The notes under the pieces: model-generated
What the model was told of the DNA's origin: nothing
What the model saw: only the letters and a program-made list of their open reading frames with translations
Database searches by the model: none
Made by a program: the position numbers and the translations under genes
Origin: Pseudopithomyces maydicus
Lineage: Eukaryota; Ascomycota; Dothideomycetes; Pleosporales; Didymosphaeriaceae
Assembly (NCBI GenBank): GCA_026873275.1
Contig: JANTUC010000005.1
Span: 1,674,001 to 1,738,000 of the forward strand
DNA length: 64,000 nt
Direction of reading: 5' to 3'
Part shown: piece by piece, positions 11,848-23,688 of the stretch
Position numbering within the stretch: the stretch's first letter is position 1
Layout: every line of letters begins with the position of its first letter

Positions 11848-13121
11848 ATGGGCCAATTTGACCGCAAGAAGGAGTCACAGCCAAAGCACGGGAAACCTAG
11901 TTCCAGCGGTGCATACAAAGGTCCTCCTCCAATAACTCGCGGTAAACCACATGATGGGAAAGGTCCTGGCTATACTCCCAAAAAAGGCCCCGACAGCCAG
12001 CAACACAATTGGCAACACCAGAACCTCCAACGCTAGAGCATATTTTGCCCCTCGAGCTTGAGCGACGGACACTAGAAGTTTTTCGCACCACTTTCCCCGC
12101 ATCCAACGATTTCGAAGCGCTGAAGCCAACGCTGCAAGAAATCAGGGGTGCGTTGAATCGCAGGGATTTTGACGCGGCTTTTGGGAGGGATGAATATCTG
12201 GAGGCCTACACGATACGCTGGAGTCCAAGTCGCACTCTAAGCTATGCACAGCTACTTGTTTGGATCTGTACACAAAGACCGGACCATTCTTGCATCCAGC
12301 AACTTGTTGGTGGTGCAGATCATCAGGTCACATCGAAAGTAGTATGCTTTGGGGGCGGTGCATCAGAATTCATGGCATTCGCAGGACTTCTACGTTATCT
12401 ACGATCTTCAGAGGCAGCTGGAAAACCACAAATGCCAAACGAAGAGATCTCAGAAGGCTTAGATGGTTTGTCACTCTCAGCGCCTAGTGCCCTGTCCCCT
12501 TTTCTGCATCTCAATCTTCTCGATGCTGCAAACTGGGCCTCAGTGCTCTCAAAACTGGACCAAGGACTGAAGACGCCTCCAGTACTTTCCAAATACGCCA
12601 GTGCCACTGCTCGTGCGGCGAATGCCTCGTTTTTACTACCTGGCGCCGCTGAGCATACTTTCACACAAGCAGATATTCTGAGTCTCAGCACAGAAGATCT
12701 CCGTATCGCCATTGGAACGGCACCAGCGCTTCTCACGCTCATGTCCAAATTGAACGAGCTTTACACAATCTCAATGCCCCGTACCACCGCCTTCCTCCGA
12801 AGATTGAAAGACGCTGCGCCGAGCGGCAGTCTTCTGCTAGTGGTGGACAGTCCTGGAGCTTATTCGGAAGTCGCTGCTACCAATGCAAAGGCGGGAGACG
12901 AGGAAAGGAAGTATCCTATGGATATGCTGTTGGATCTCGCTTTGTTCCCGAAACCTCGGGAGCAACATTATCCAGATGACAGCGACGAAGAGAAGCCGGA
13001 ACGTGCTTGGGAGAAAGTAATTAACGAACCCAGCATGCTGTACAAGTTGGACGACACACTTCGGCACCCAGTCAGTTTGGAGAACACGAGGTTCCAGGTG
13101 CACCTGTTCAGGCGCGTATAG
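11848..13121 (+). CDS. BMT6: 25S rRNA uridine-N3 methyltransferase, BMT6 type
   Basis: The main body (12009-13121) carries the family's RWSPSRTLSYAQLL segment, a SAM-binding VVCFGGGASEFMA loop and a late LLLVVDSPG strand. These match the fungal BMT6 / putative SAM-dependent methyltransferase family, which methylates a uridine of 25S rRNA in the nucleolus. The basic N-terminus (MGQFDRKKE onward) lies in another frame from 11848. A 59-nt intron at 11942-12000 (GTAAAC donor, CCAG acceptor) joins the two exactly and gives 404 residues. The alternative is a missing base in the A6 run or C4 run near 11981-11990, which would keep the Lys/Pro/Gly-rich stretch in the protein. I cannot decide between these. 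The rRNA target is from family knowledge, not seen here. Confidence 0.8.
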
Positions 13122-15178
13122 GTCTTAGAGAGAGCTCATAGCCAGTGGTCACAAGCCTGCACATAGCACTATGGTGGTAGCGACGAGCTGTTGTGATCCG
13201 TATGAATCGTCATTAACCTAACAATCTCGCGCACGACGACGAGCGACGCGGCGGGGAGGAGTGTAGTTGAAGGCGTGTGCAGCGGTGCGTGAGTGAGTTC
13301 TGCAGTGCCGACACTAGTATGATCAAGCTGGCGCTGGACGGCATGGTTTGAAGTGTGACACGTGCCATCAGTGACGAACTGCTATCTGCGTGCCGCGCCG
13401 CGCCGAGCTATTTTATGAATTTATTGTGGTGCTGATCCTATGATTACGTTTCAAATCCAGTAATTTGTGAAGTTTTGCACTGCTGGTGTAGCTCCAAGGA
13501 GGGCTATAGTCTGGTCATGGGATACCCTTGAATCGCTGTAGGAACTTTCGACAAGCACCATAAGGACATTCCTGAACTAAGTAATATTTCATTGAAGCAC
13601 TATTGGCCGGGAGAAAAAGGGTTATGTATTCTGAGTCGTGTATCCTCTTGGCGAGGTTTGGAAAGAAGGTAGATAGACGCAGGTGATGTGATGTACATAT
13701 GTAGGTAGACCTCTACGCTAAGATGAAACGAGATCAAGCTATAGCATGTATCTGCAACCTCTTTCACGTGCACATACACTTCCAGTCCAATCCCGCCTTT
13801 CCATCTCCAAACAGGCCTCGAAGTACGCACGAACCTACCTTCCATCCGAATACGCGCTCGCCTTTACCAAACTTCAACTCCCCTATTCTACAAACAAGTC
13901 ATCTGACCATCACAGCACCCAATCAAGGTCCGACAAAACCTTTTTTAAACTCCGCTCTGAGGAGTTCCTAAATGGCCCGGAGCTGGAGCCAAAGCATAGC
14001 TTCCTCCCTATAGTTCGCCGTTTCGGGTTAGGCGCCGCGGAAGCCGCACCTTCGGATGACCGCAACAAAACGACTCGCCAGCTCACCATCACACCATCCA
14101 AGCTGCTGGATCACCGCTTGCCCGAGACCAGCACGAGCGATTGCCGCCGTGGTACCGGGTTAGCGACGGTGGTATCAGAGTAAGTTCACCGCCACATTGG
14201 ACAGCGATGCACTTGTTTTCGAGGACGGCGCCCGCTTGTCACGGCCTATAAGAGGGACTGTGTTGACCACGGAACACGGCGATGATGTAGGTGAATTTTT
14301 TCCCACGGTGCAAATAGACTATATCCTGTCGAGGTGGAAGGGTGTTAGCTACGCCATCTTCCCCGCAATCCTCGAGGCTCCCCCGTGCCGACCAAGGGTC
14401 AAAACGTGCTAGTCGTGGGTTCGCCCTGCAGCTATTGAGTCTAGCCGCTGCTCCGCCGTCCCCAGACTTCTCCGCGTGTCGACATCTCCACCTATACGTC
14501 TCCGCAAGGCCGACTCTAACTCTATCTTGACTAAATGGGGATTTATCCATTTTTACTGGGTGGTTGGTTTATTGGATTTGGAGAATGCACCCAATTTGAT
14601 TCACTTTGGTTTGTATCATGGAGCCTCGTCATGATCAATTGCTCGACGGAGGTAACGCTCGTCTAACTTCTCAAGAGTACGAATAGCAGTCTGAAGTATA
14701 GACGATAGTGAGCTTTGCAAATAGGCCAGCGACATTGATCCAAGGGGCCGAAAGGGACTCCCTCCAGCGCTAACGCCACACCGAACCATGACCGTACCAT
14801 GTTTGCCGATACTGCCCAGCCACTCACAGACAGCTCCTCCCGCTCGACCACAGGTATACCCCTCTGTTTAACCTTACCGTTTGCTCTAGAACAAGACTGC
14901 CCTCTGCTGATCGCCGCCAGGAAGGAGCAAGATGCCAGTCGTATTTCCCCGGATCCGCTCCGGTCCGTCGTGGCACTTCGCACAACGTATTTGAAAGGGC
15001 TCCCGACCATCTTTTAGGGATTCGAGCAGACCTATAATCAGCTTTCTTTGCATCCATTCTAGGGTTGGGGTACCGTGGTACTGCACTATACATACATATA
15101 TATTATAGGCAAAGACCCGCATCTCCACTTCTTGCGTCTTTGACTACCAGACCTGAAAGTACGCGGTATACCTTCGAG
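13122..15178. other. Intergenic, no gene recognised
   Basis: 2.06 kb. A 145-codon frame at 13746-14183 and several shorter ones have no recognisable domain, signal peptide or splice partners. TATATA-like words precede the transporter start near 15091-15105. Otherwise nothing supportable. Confidence 0.4.
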
Positions 15179-16584
15179 ATGGCGAACTACCACGAGAGTC
15201 TACGAGAGAGGACGATGAATAACGAGAATCTTGCCGGCCCGGAGGTCAATCGAGCTGGTCTTAATGGCGATCGCACCAGCCTTTCTGGTCGGACGCAGAA
15301 TAACGAGAATCTTACTGCGCCAGTACCAGACTTGACTTCTCCAACGTTGGAGAAGGACTTTAGCCAAGGTAAGAGGATATATACCCGCATTTGTTTTGTA
15401 TATACACGTATATCTGACGGTGATGGCATAGGCCCGTTTGGCAATGGATACCACCAGCAACTGGATGTTAACCATGATTCCGAGACGGCGCTCAGGAAGA
15501 TTCGCACTGCGGGCAGCATTTCCATATCCCCGGAGCTGTTCGAGAAGCTCTATCTTACCCCGCAGACCAAGGTCAAAGGCGAATTGCGAAAGACGGTTGG
15601 AAACCCTACGCCCCTGTGAGTTTGCGAAGAAAAGAAATCTTGCGTAGTGCTCCGCTAATGTTATCTTCGCAGCGCTCTGCTCGGCTTTCTGCTCAGCCTC
15701 ACACCACTAAGCATGGATCTAATGGGCTGGAGAGGCGCAGGCGGCAGTGGTTAGTCTCTCCCCGAGCCATGCAAAGTGCACCATGTGTACTGATTTACTC
15801 CGCAGGCGCTGCCGGAACCGGCACGTACTACTTCTTCGGAGGACTCCTCATGATCATCGGATCGGTCGGCGAGGTATGTTTAGCAGAGTGACCAATTCCT
15901 TGGGAATTACCGAGACTAACACATCCAGTTCATCATCGGCAATACGTTCCCCTTCGTAGTCTTCGGCTCCTTTGGCGCTTTCTGGCTCAGCTGGGCAGCC
16001 ACCCTCCAGCCCTTCTACAATGCCTACGGCGCCTACTCGACGACGGATAACCCTGCTGATGGCCTCACCACCATCGGATTCCGGTCTAGTTTTGGTGAGT
16101 TCGCATTTCCTCCCTTTTCTATATTCGATGTTCATGCAATCGGACACTCCTAACATGGCTCACCAGCCTTCTTCTTCATCGCCATGGGCATGCTCTGCTT
16201 CATCTACCTCATCTGCTCCCTGCGGACCAACATCTGCTTCTTCATGATCTTCCTCACGCTCGTCATCGCCTTCGGGCTGCTAGCTGGGTCGTACTGGGAG
16301 GCGAACAACGGACGGATGGCCCTCTCGCACAACCTCCAGGTTGCGGGTGGAGCGGTCGCTTTCGTGACCACCTTGTTTGGGTGGTGGATCTTCGCCGCCA
16401 TCATGCTGGCTAGTTTGGATTTCCCCTTTTCGCTGCCAGGTACGTGACCCTTGGGTACGCAGCAAGGCTGCGTGGATGCATGTTGCTTTTGTCAGGCCGC
16501 TAACGACGTGGGTGTATAGTCGGTGACTTGTCCGGCGTGATCAAGGGCGCCAGCGAGAAGAAGGCCGCGGAAGAGGCCGTGTAA
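15179..16584 (+). CDS. GPR1/FUN34/YaaH (AceTr) family acetate/ammonia transporter
   Basis: Seven exons: 15179-15368, 15432-15615, 15673-15749, 15806-15873, 15929-16094, 16167-16439 and 16520-16584, total 340 residues, all phases consistent. The signature NPTPLALLGF, which spans the second splice, begins the first of six transmembrane helices. Later helices include YYFFGGLLMIIGSV, FIIGNTFPFVVFGSFGAFW, and an AFFFIAMGMLCFIYLICSLRT segment. The cytosolic N-terminal tail is unusually long (about 95 residues before the signature) and carries two copies of a NNENL(A/T) motif, at residues 14-18 and 43-47. Yeast ATO proteins and Aspergillus AcpA carry acetate or export ammonium across the plasma membrane. 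Which substrate applies here cannot be told. Confidence 0.93.
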
Positions 16585-16652
16585 GGAAAGATGGGCATGC
16601 GTAGCGCTGCAGCCGGTTATGCCGGCCCGAGACGATTGAATGATTCAAAGAA

Positions 16653-16717
16653 GCTGGATGTAGGTATGGATGGGAACGTGGATGGATGGATGTATGGATA
16701 CATGCATGCATGCATAC
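16653..16717. repeat. TGGA/ATGC microsatellite
   Basis: Imperfect tandem copies of TGGA and then of ATGC (GATGGATGGATG, then CATGCATGCATGCAT) just downstream of the transporter stop. Typical 3'-flank simple sequence. Confidence 0.7.
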
Positions 16718-17128
16718 GGAAAGAAGCAAGAGAAGCCACGCATATTCAACGGTGAAATGTCTCATCTATCTGTACGTATGTACGAACGTAGCATAATGGA
16801 CCCCCTAATCCCCCGCGCATCCAAACCTTCTATCGGTTGAACGGTCGCTACCAAACCACGCACATACTCAACGCATCGTTCTGCATCACCGCCTGCACAC
16901 TCCCCATAACCCACCCGTCTCCCTTTCCGGAGCCGCCTCCACATCTATGTATGTAATGTACGTCTACACGCTCACGTACATGTGCATATGTAGGTAAAGC
17001 TGTCAATATGTCACCGTGGATCCAAAACTGTTGAAGACGTGAGGCCGAAATTTATCCGCAAAAAGCACACAAATACGGTTGCACATTCCGGGACAAGCCA
17101 ATATGTACCACTGTGACTGTGGTCGACA

Positions 17129-17205
17129 CAAGCAAGCAAGTGAAGCAGGGCAAAGCAAAGTGAAGCAAAGCAAGTAGCCAAAGCAAGTAGCCAAAGCAAG
17201 TAATC
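17129..17205. repeat. Minisatellite, CAAAGCAAGTAGC units
   Basis: Head-to-tail, near-identical units based on AAGCAAGTAGCCAAAGC, preceded by degenerate AGCAAG/GAAGC copies. At least three clear 13-nt units lie at 17165-17205. Seen directly in the sequence. Confidence 0.75.
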
Positions 17206-17465
17206 GACCGATTCAATCTCCCCGATCGCTTCCCCCGCAACCAAGGCCCCATACTTTGTGTACCACAGCGCACCTCCGCACCCCAGCTCCCTCTAGCGTC
17301 CCTATCTACCAGCCAACAGCACAAGCAATTCAATCTCATGACTGTCGGACGGCAGCACGTACCCAATCCAGTCCAATCTCACGCCGTCATCTTGTACGCA
17401 GCGACCAGTCGCGTCGGGCTGACGGCGTGCGCGGACGGAGCCGTCGTCGCGTGACGCGGTGCCGT

Positions 17466-17517
17466 GCATCGCATCGCAGCTCATCGCAGCCCATCGCAGC
17501 GCAGTGCAGCGCAGTGC
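17466..17517. repeat. CATCGCAG short tandem repeat
   Basis: Tandem copies of CATCGCAG and GCAGTGCAGC in a GC-rich stretch. Direct observation; probably simple-sequence expansion. Confidence 0.7.
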
Positions 17518-18266
17518 TCGCCGGGCGCGTCTCCCACTCGCGAGGAGCGAGCGAGGTAAGCTTAGCGCAGGGTCGTGGCGTCGGGGTATATAAGTGTGGG
17601 AGGGGGACCCGGTGGGCAGGAGTGGGAAAGCGGATTTGGAGAACTTGCTTTGTGTACATACATATATACGTACATATTTGAGAGAGATCATCACGCGGCC
17701 CCCAAGTTGCTATCGAAGAGAAAGATTGGTATACATTCATACGCGTTGTCCTGTGCTTCACGTACTGCACTGTACGTACTTGGTGAAAGAGGAAAAGCCG
17801 AGGTCTGGGGTCTAAGCGAGACGGGAATACGGACGCTACGTCAGAGACGAGACGAGACGACACGGGAGGTGCAGGTGAGGTACAGGTGAAACGAGGACGC
17901 GTTAGGGTGTGGAAAGGCCGAGTTTGAGAGACAGAGAGAGAAGAGGCGGCTGAGCCTAAGGCAAGAGCTCGCGGTAGACGGTCGGATACGTACGACGGTT
18001 TCGGTCGATTCGCTCGGGGACATTCAGGAAGCTTGTCAGTCAGTCGAGCTGTCATCACCGGTGCATACATCCACGCACCGACATCCCCACGCTAGTCCCA
18101 AAGGGGACTTCACCACTACATACCACATACTACATACAGCATACATACCTACGGACGGGATCGCACACATCTGCCGTATCTACATCACCGTTACGATAGC
18201 GGCGATACATACTCATAGCCGTATTCACACTCCGGCTAAATCCCTACATTAACACATCCACCCCTA

Positions 18267-19328
18267 ATGCCCAACCTCCTCACCCTTCCCCGCGAACTCC
18301 GCGACCTAATCTACGACTCACTGCTCCTCCCCTCCCCTCTCCCATCCCCTCCCACCACAAAATTCCTCTCTTACGATCCCTCCTCGCCCTACCAAAAGAT
18401 CTACGAACCCCACGCCCACCTCCGCGGCGACTTCGGGTGTGCTTTTGCGCGCGCCAGTAACACCACCCTTACCATCACCTCCTCTCCCTCAACAGCGACA
18501 TCAACAGTTGCCTCCTTCCTCAGTACATCACGCCAAGTCCACGCCGAAATGAGCGACGCCCTCCGCCGCGCAGAGCGAAGAGGCGATCTCTGCGTCCGGC
18601 TAGACTGCATGGCCGTGGACGAGAGCTGGTTTTACTTCGGGGCGCGGGCCGGGCAGGGGGTCAGGACGAGGTGGGAAGTTGTCAACATCCCACCAAAAAG
18701 TAAAGAAAGTGAAGGGAGAGCGACGAACGGCAAGGGAATCAAGGAAGAAGAAAAGGGATGGGTGGAGGGCTTGGTCGAGTGGTGGATGGGGGAAAGGACC
18801 AGATGGGCGAGAAGGTAACGAGTAGGATTGCGCGGTTGGTGGTCGATGTGAGGATTATGGGGGGAGGAAGGGGAAGGTTGGGGGGAGGGTGGGGGCGAGG
18901 ACGGGGTGGGCAGTTTGCGCGGCGGTGAAGAGGGTGTGTGATAGGGGGGTGGAGTGGGAGAAGGAAAGAGAGCAGTGTGATGAAAGGGTCGTTGAGGTCG
19001 AGGTTGACGAGCTGGTGTTGAACGTTGTGACGCCGGTGGCGGAGGAGGGGCTCCGCCGGTCAAGTTCCTGGAGGAGGATTTCCCGCTCGATGGCGTGGAG
19101 GATGGCGTCGTGCATCCGAGGACTGTGGCGCGGGAGCTGGACGAGGTGTGGAGTCGGATATGGGCTGGGGAGGAGCCGGTGGGGGGTATGTACCGGGGGT
19201 TGTTGGAGAGGATCGGGAGGGTTAGGGTGTGTGTGGATGGGGAGACGTTCAAAGTGAGGGAGCTGAGGGGGATTCTGGAGAGGGGGCGGGTGGAGAGGGG
19301 GTGGATTAGGCTGAGGATGGGGATGTAG
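18267..19328 (+). CDS. F-box-like fungal protein, unknown function; three single-base breaks
   Basis: Begins MPNLLTLPRELRDLIYDSLL, the F-box-like N-terminus common in fungal proteins. Coding character then moves through three frames and returns to the first one (0, -1, -2, 0). The frame changes fall in G runs at about 18788-18792 (G5), 18859-18864 (G6) and 19047-19050 (G4). Adding one G at each gives a continuous protein of about 354 residues that ends RLRMGM-stop at 19328. The later segments are convincingly coding: WAVCAAVKRVCDRGVEWEKE in one frame and DEVWSRIWAGEEP in the next. F-box-like domains usually recruit substrates to SCF ubiquitin ligases, but no substrate-binding domain is recognised. 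Either an intact gene with three homopolymer errors or a pseudogene. Confidence 0.6.
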
Positions 19329-20889
19329 TGAGGTGCTGTGGTCGTGGGGTGAGGTTCGGTTGCGCTGGATGACAAGACGGCAACACTTTGCCGGTTTGTG
19401 GGGAAGTCTAGAAGTCGCACCGCGGCGGCACCGTCGCAGAATAATGGGAACGGTTTTTGTGGGGTGATGGCACCGTTCCATGCAGTGACATCTGTGCAGA
19501 TGGACTACCGGTCGTGGGGTTGCAACGTTCTCTCCTGTGGCCATGGCGGAGTAGCTCCAGGGCTGGTGGATTAGCACGTGTCTGCCATACTGCAGGTGTA
19601 CTGTACGTATCCTAGGTAGATGCAAGGCGTGCACTACTGCTCCACTGGTCATTTAGAATGCTCCGCGAATGCTTCTATCTGCGCACTGCCTGGATGGCGT
19701 TCACCGGTCCCATGCAATGGTTCTCTCGTCAGCAGTAGGCGTCGACTGATGGGGGAAATGGGTTATCCCGAGCTGACGGAATCGGTTAGCGATCGAGGGC
19801 ATGTCAGCACTTTGGTCCCCGATTAGGTCTTATCAACAGCACCGAAGTCGAAGGCGTGCTGCCTTCTCCCGACCCGTTTTTCAATGGCCAGAGAATCGGT
19901 GTGGGTTGTTGGGACATGGCAATGGGCCGATCGTCGCAGGCATCCAGGCAAGCTGAAGCACACCGATCCGATGGAGTCGCGTCGCCAGATCAAAGCGACC
20001 CACAGCAAGGGGCTTGGCCCTTTTATGAAGGACTTGGATTCGCCGCGGCACGTCTGCATCCATGCGCACGCTCAGGGGTTCTCTGGCAGCGCCGATGCGG
20101 GCCGAAGCGCACAAGTCATTCTGTCGCTCGTGGTGTCTGGCCTAGACGGACGGTCCTGTCACCATTGTCCAGATGTCCAGTCCAGACCGAACGATCGACG
20201 ACACGACGCGTCCATTGCAACTCTGGTCCCTTCTCAACCGTCAACGGTTTTTTCACCTCTCGTGCGACCTAGCAGAGCCTTCAAGCGACGTGCGATAGAC
20301 GGCCTACCATAACCAAAACGGGCAATGGGCGTCGCCGGTCGGGGCTAAATAAAGCGCCTCCGGCAGCGAGGCTGACGGGAACAACAACGCCTACGCTTTC
20401 GTGCATGCCGTGGGGCTTGGCTGTCCAGTCTTGTTTTATGAAACATGTCTCCGCGTCACAGCCCCTTGCTGTCCATTGGGCCATTCACCACGCCGCGCTC
20501 CAGGGGTGCAGGAGCAGCAACGCAGGGGCCGCTTTGGCACGCTGAGTCTGACACAACGGGGTCGCCTGCGGAAAATGCGCAGTCAAGTGCCAATCTTTTT
20601 CCCCATCCAAACTTCCTCGCTTGCTATATTTTGACCAATTCCCGCTGTCTTTCCCTTGTTCATCTTTTTGCGTGGTTGAGCGCTGTTCCCCTCCTTCACC
20701 CTCTCTGGCCAACTAATTCCATTACACCACCTTTCCCGTTGTCTACAGTTCCTGTTACCCCAACCACTATAAACACTGTGCTCTTGCACCACTGCCGCCG
20801 ACCGCGTGTCATCGTCTCTTATTTTTTCTGTACATCTGCAACTGCTGGCCAGTTAGTTTCCTGCTACTGAAAGCAGCGACACCGTGATC
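19329..20889. other. Intergenic, pyrimidine-rich promoter of the bestrophin-like gene
   Basis: 1.56 kb. The distal part shows only overlapping non-homologous open frames. About 20630-20760, upstream of the channel gene, is visibly C/T-rich, as is common in fungal core promoters. Confidence 0.45.
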
Positions 20890-22495
20890 ATGGCCGCGTC
20901 TCTCGACACCGACGGCAGCAAGACGCTGAAGCCGACCATCGAGATCCCCACCTCGCAGCGTGGCAGCAGCGATGCCCCCATGTCTCCGCGCTCCTGGCGC
21001 AAGAGGAAGAACAGCTACAGCCCTCCCTCGCGAATCCACACCGCCGCGTCGCTGGACGGAGTCGACTACTTTGTACGTCTACCAGATGCAACCTTTGCGA
21101 TGGAATTGCCAGCTAATAGAACTAGGTTGGACCCCGTGACATGGCCAAGCACTCCAAATGGCCCTTCTTCCTGCGGATGCACGGCTCGGTGCTCCCGAAG
21201 ATGATCCTGCCTTTGACCGTTGTGACGCTCTGGTCCACCCTTATCACCTGTCTCTCCCAATACGTGTACGCGCTCAAGGTCAGCAGCTTGCTGCTGACCG
21301 TGCTCGGTTTTGTCGTCGGTCTTGCCATCTCTTTCCGGACGTCATCTGCGTACGAGCGGTACACCGAGGGCCGCAAGTACTGGTCGCAATTGCAGCTGGT
21401 TGGCCAGAACTTCTCCAGGACTGTCTGGGTGCACGTTGCTGAGCGCGAGGGCGATCTTGGAAAGGAAGACTTGCTCGCTAAGGTGTAAGTGCTGTATTGC
21501 CAACCCTGCGAAGAGATGATTCTAACAATGTTATAGCTCTGCTCTCAACTTGGTTAACGCGTTCGCCCGCTCCGTCCAGCACAAGCTCCGCTTTGAGCCC
21601 GGCATCAACTACCCTGACCTCAAGGAACGCGTCGAATACCTCGAGACGTTCGCCAAGGTCGCCGAAACCAACATTCCTGAGGCCAAGAAACCCGGACCGC
21701 TCAAGGCAACGGGTGAATACCTGGGCGTCACCTTCGCTGAGTCGAATCCCCGCAAGAGGATCAAGCGCTCCAAGAAGCCCCTCGGTAACCTCCCGCTCGA
21801 GATTCTCAACCACCTCTCCTCCTACGTCGAATACGTCAACCAGAACGAAACTCTCAAGAACGGTCTCTACCACAACCAGCTGAGTACGTTGATTCTTTTT
21901 TCCACACACAATCTAGACCTCGGCTAATCTAATCCTCCACAGTTACCTCCATCGTTGCTTTCAACGACGTCCTCGTCGGCGTCGAACGCGTCCTCAACAC
22001 CCCCTCCCCATCGCCTACTCTATCGCCATCTCCCAAATCACATGGGTCTACGTCATGATGCTTCCTTTCCAAATGTGGGACGACCTTCGGTGGGTGACCA
22101 TCCCGGGTTCCATCTTCGCCGCCTACATCATCCTTGGTATTGCCGCCATCGGTCGCGAAATCGAGAACCCCTTCGGAGAGGACGTCAACGATCTCCCGCT
22201 TGAATCTTTCTGCGAGGAACTCGAGGCCGACATCGACTACATCATGAGCAACCCCAGGCCTAACGTCGCCGAGTTCTTCCGCAACGAGCTGAACATGCCT
22301 CTCAACCCGTTGAGCCAGAAGAGCTTCGATGGCTGGATGTTGAGGAGTAAGCAGGATATCAGGGATGCCTTGATGACAAAGACGAGGGCGGATATGCGGA
22401 TTAGGAGTAGTTTTTCCAAGAGAAGGGAAGAGGATGATGAGGAGGAGAAGCATCACGGGCAGCTGCAGCATGGGCAGCAGCAACAGGAGGCGTGA
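20890..22495 (+). CDS. Bestrophin-like (UPF0187/RFP-TM) anion channel; frame broken at a C5 run
   Basis: Four exons: 20890-21072, 21126-21484, 21537-21883 and 21943-22495. They sum to 1442 nt, one short of a multiple of three. In exon 4 the frame is lost exactly inside the conserved NTPLPIAYSIAISQ motif, at the C5 run 22000-22004. One extra C restores it and gives 480 residues. Membrane segments: MILPLTVVTLWSTLITCLSQ, SLLLTVLGFVVGLAISFRTS followed by SAYERY, the broken helix, and IPGSIFAAYIILGIAAIGRE leading into the family signature ENPFG then DLPL. The C-terminus is rich in Glu, His and Gln. Fungal members form chloride-permeable channels in plasma or organellar membranes. The break in such a conserved motif favours an assembly error. 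Confidence 0.88.
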
Positions 22496-23410
22496 GCATG
22501 AGCGGAGGGGTGTTGATAAAAAGCTTTGAATTACGAATGGGGTCCCGACTGGGTGTCTTCATCATTACATGCATAGCGAGGGCTGCTAGTTCTTTTTTTC
22601 TTTACTACTACTTTCCTTGTTTTTAATTCAGAGGTGGGCGTTTTATCAATGCGTTTACTCGATACATACATTTAACAAAATTCTACTGTCGTATCAATTC
22701 ATTGCGTAAACATTACTCCGTTTTCTGGCTTGCGAATAAGTCGTCCCGACATTATTGTACATGGATCTATATGTTAACGTGTGTTCATATCTTTCGACTA
22801 AGTAGTTGCCATCAAATGATATTATGGTAGTATCCGGTATAGTATTCTACATAATACATCAATCCCCACATAATAGGTAAGCTGATTAAATCAAAGAATA
22901 TATAATACAAGGTACGAATCCGCTACAAGTGGCACTTGTGGAGTATCGCGCTACTCCACGTATCTACCCCTGTATAAAGGTACGATATAGTTTCTATCAT
23001 ACAAGTGAAGATAATTCGGCGTGATGGGGTCTTTTTTAGCGGTTTTACTTATCGTTGTGGAATAGAGGTGGGTTACACAATCTTGTTCGAGCGTGAGATT
23101 GGAACAGAGAAGTGACATGTGGCAATCGAGACATGAAGTTCAAATTGGGTGGGAAACAATAAAAGGACTCAAATCAAAGAGATGATAGAGATGAAAATTT
23201 TATTCTACAGCTGCTAAAGCTGCACAAATGATTAAAATAATCGCCCTTCAAGTTAGCTCATCACACAGAGCACAAGCGCATGCACACGTGCATCACAATA
23301 CAGCGCAGCACAACGCAATAATCATATAAATCTCAAGATACATCGAGCATTCGCTGATTCATTTACTCCATTTGAAATACTAAACACACCTTCATGAGCC
23401 CATCACGAGC
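22496..23410. other. Intergenic, AT-rich, between convergent genes
   Basis: 915 bp, visibly A/T-rich, holding the 3' flanks of the channel and con-10 genes. No gene or RNA recognised. Confidence 0.5.
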
Positions 23411-23688
23411 TCAATCCCCCTTCCTCCCCGCCTCCTTCGCCTTCTCCGACCCCGCCTCAAACGACCCCGACGAAGCCTTCCCGCCCTGCGACGCAATCTC
23501 GCGCTTCAACACATCGTCAGATCTAAATCTCATGATGATGAAATGCCAGCGAAACAACATACCTGCTTGTCTGCATCCATGGATGCGAAACCTCCCGAGT
23601 GCGAGGCCTGGCCACCCTTGGAGGCGATGCTTTCTACCTCCTCCTTAGGGCGGTTTGCGAAGTTTCCGGGGTTGTCGTTTCCAGACAT
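23411..23688 (-). CDS. con-10: Conidiation-specific protein 10 / KGG stress hydrophilin
   Basis: Two exons, 23688-23563 and 23503-23411, total 72 residues. The donor is GTATGT; the acceptor is AAG after a CTGAC branch. The product is small and hydrophilic, with three KGG-type modules around SKGGQASHSGGF, SQGGKASSGSF and the C-terminal GRKGD. It also has the FANRPKEEV opening typical of CON-10. Family members accumulate in conidia and during osmotic or light stress and are thought to be LEA-like protectants. A TATATAA element lies upstream at 23807-23813. A CCCCT word (STRE-like, minus orientation) sits close to the start. The plus-strand open frame over the same bases is its shadow. Confidence 0.93.

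Larger units (their letters stand above)
16585..18266. other. Intergenic with several simple tandem repeats
   Basis: 1.68 kb without a supported gene. It contains three tandem-repeat tracts listed separately and many TACGTACATA-like words (for example near 16770, 16985 and 17656). Open frames here are produced by the repeats and overlap on both strands. Confidence 0.45.

Noticed and set aside
17129..17517. CRISPR-like array
   Set aside because: The repeats are contiguous short tandem units without spacers, and this is a fungal nuclear genome.
18632..19652. Two minus-strand frames of over 260 codons
   Set aside because: Antisense to the G-rich F-box-like gene; their Pro/Ser/His-rich product is the usual reverse-complement artefact.
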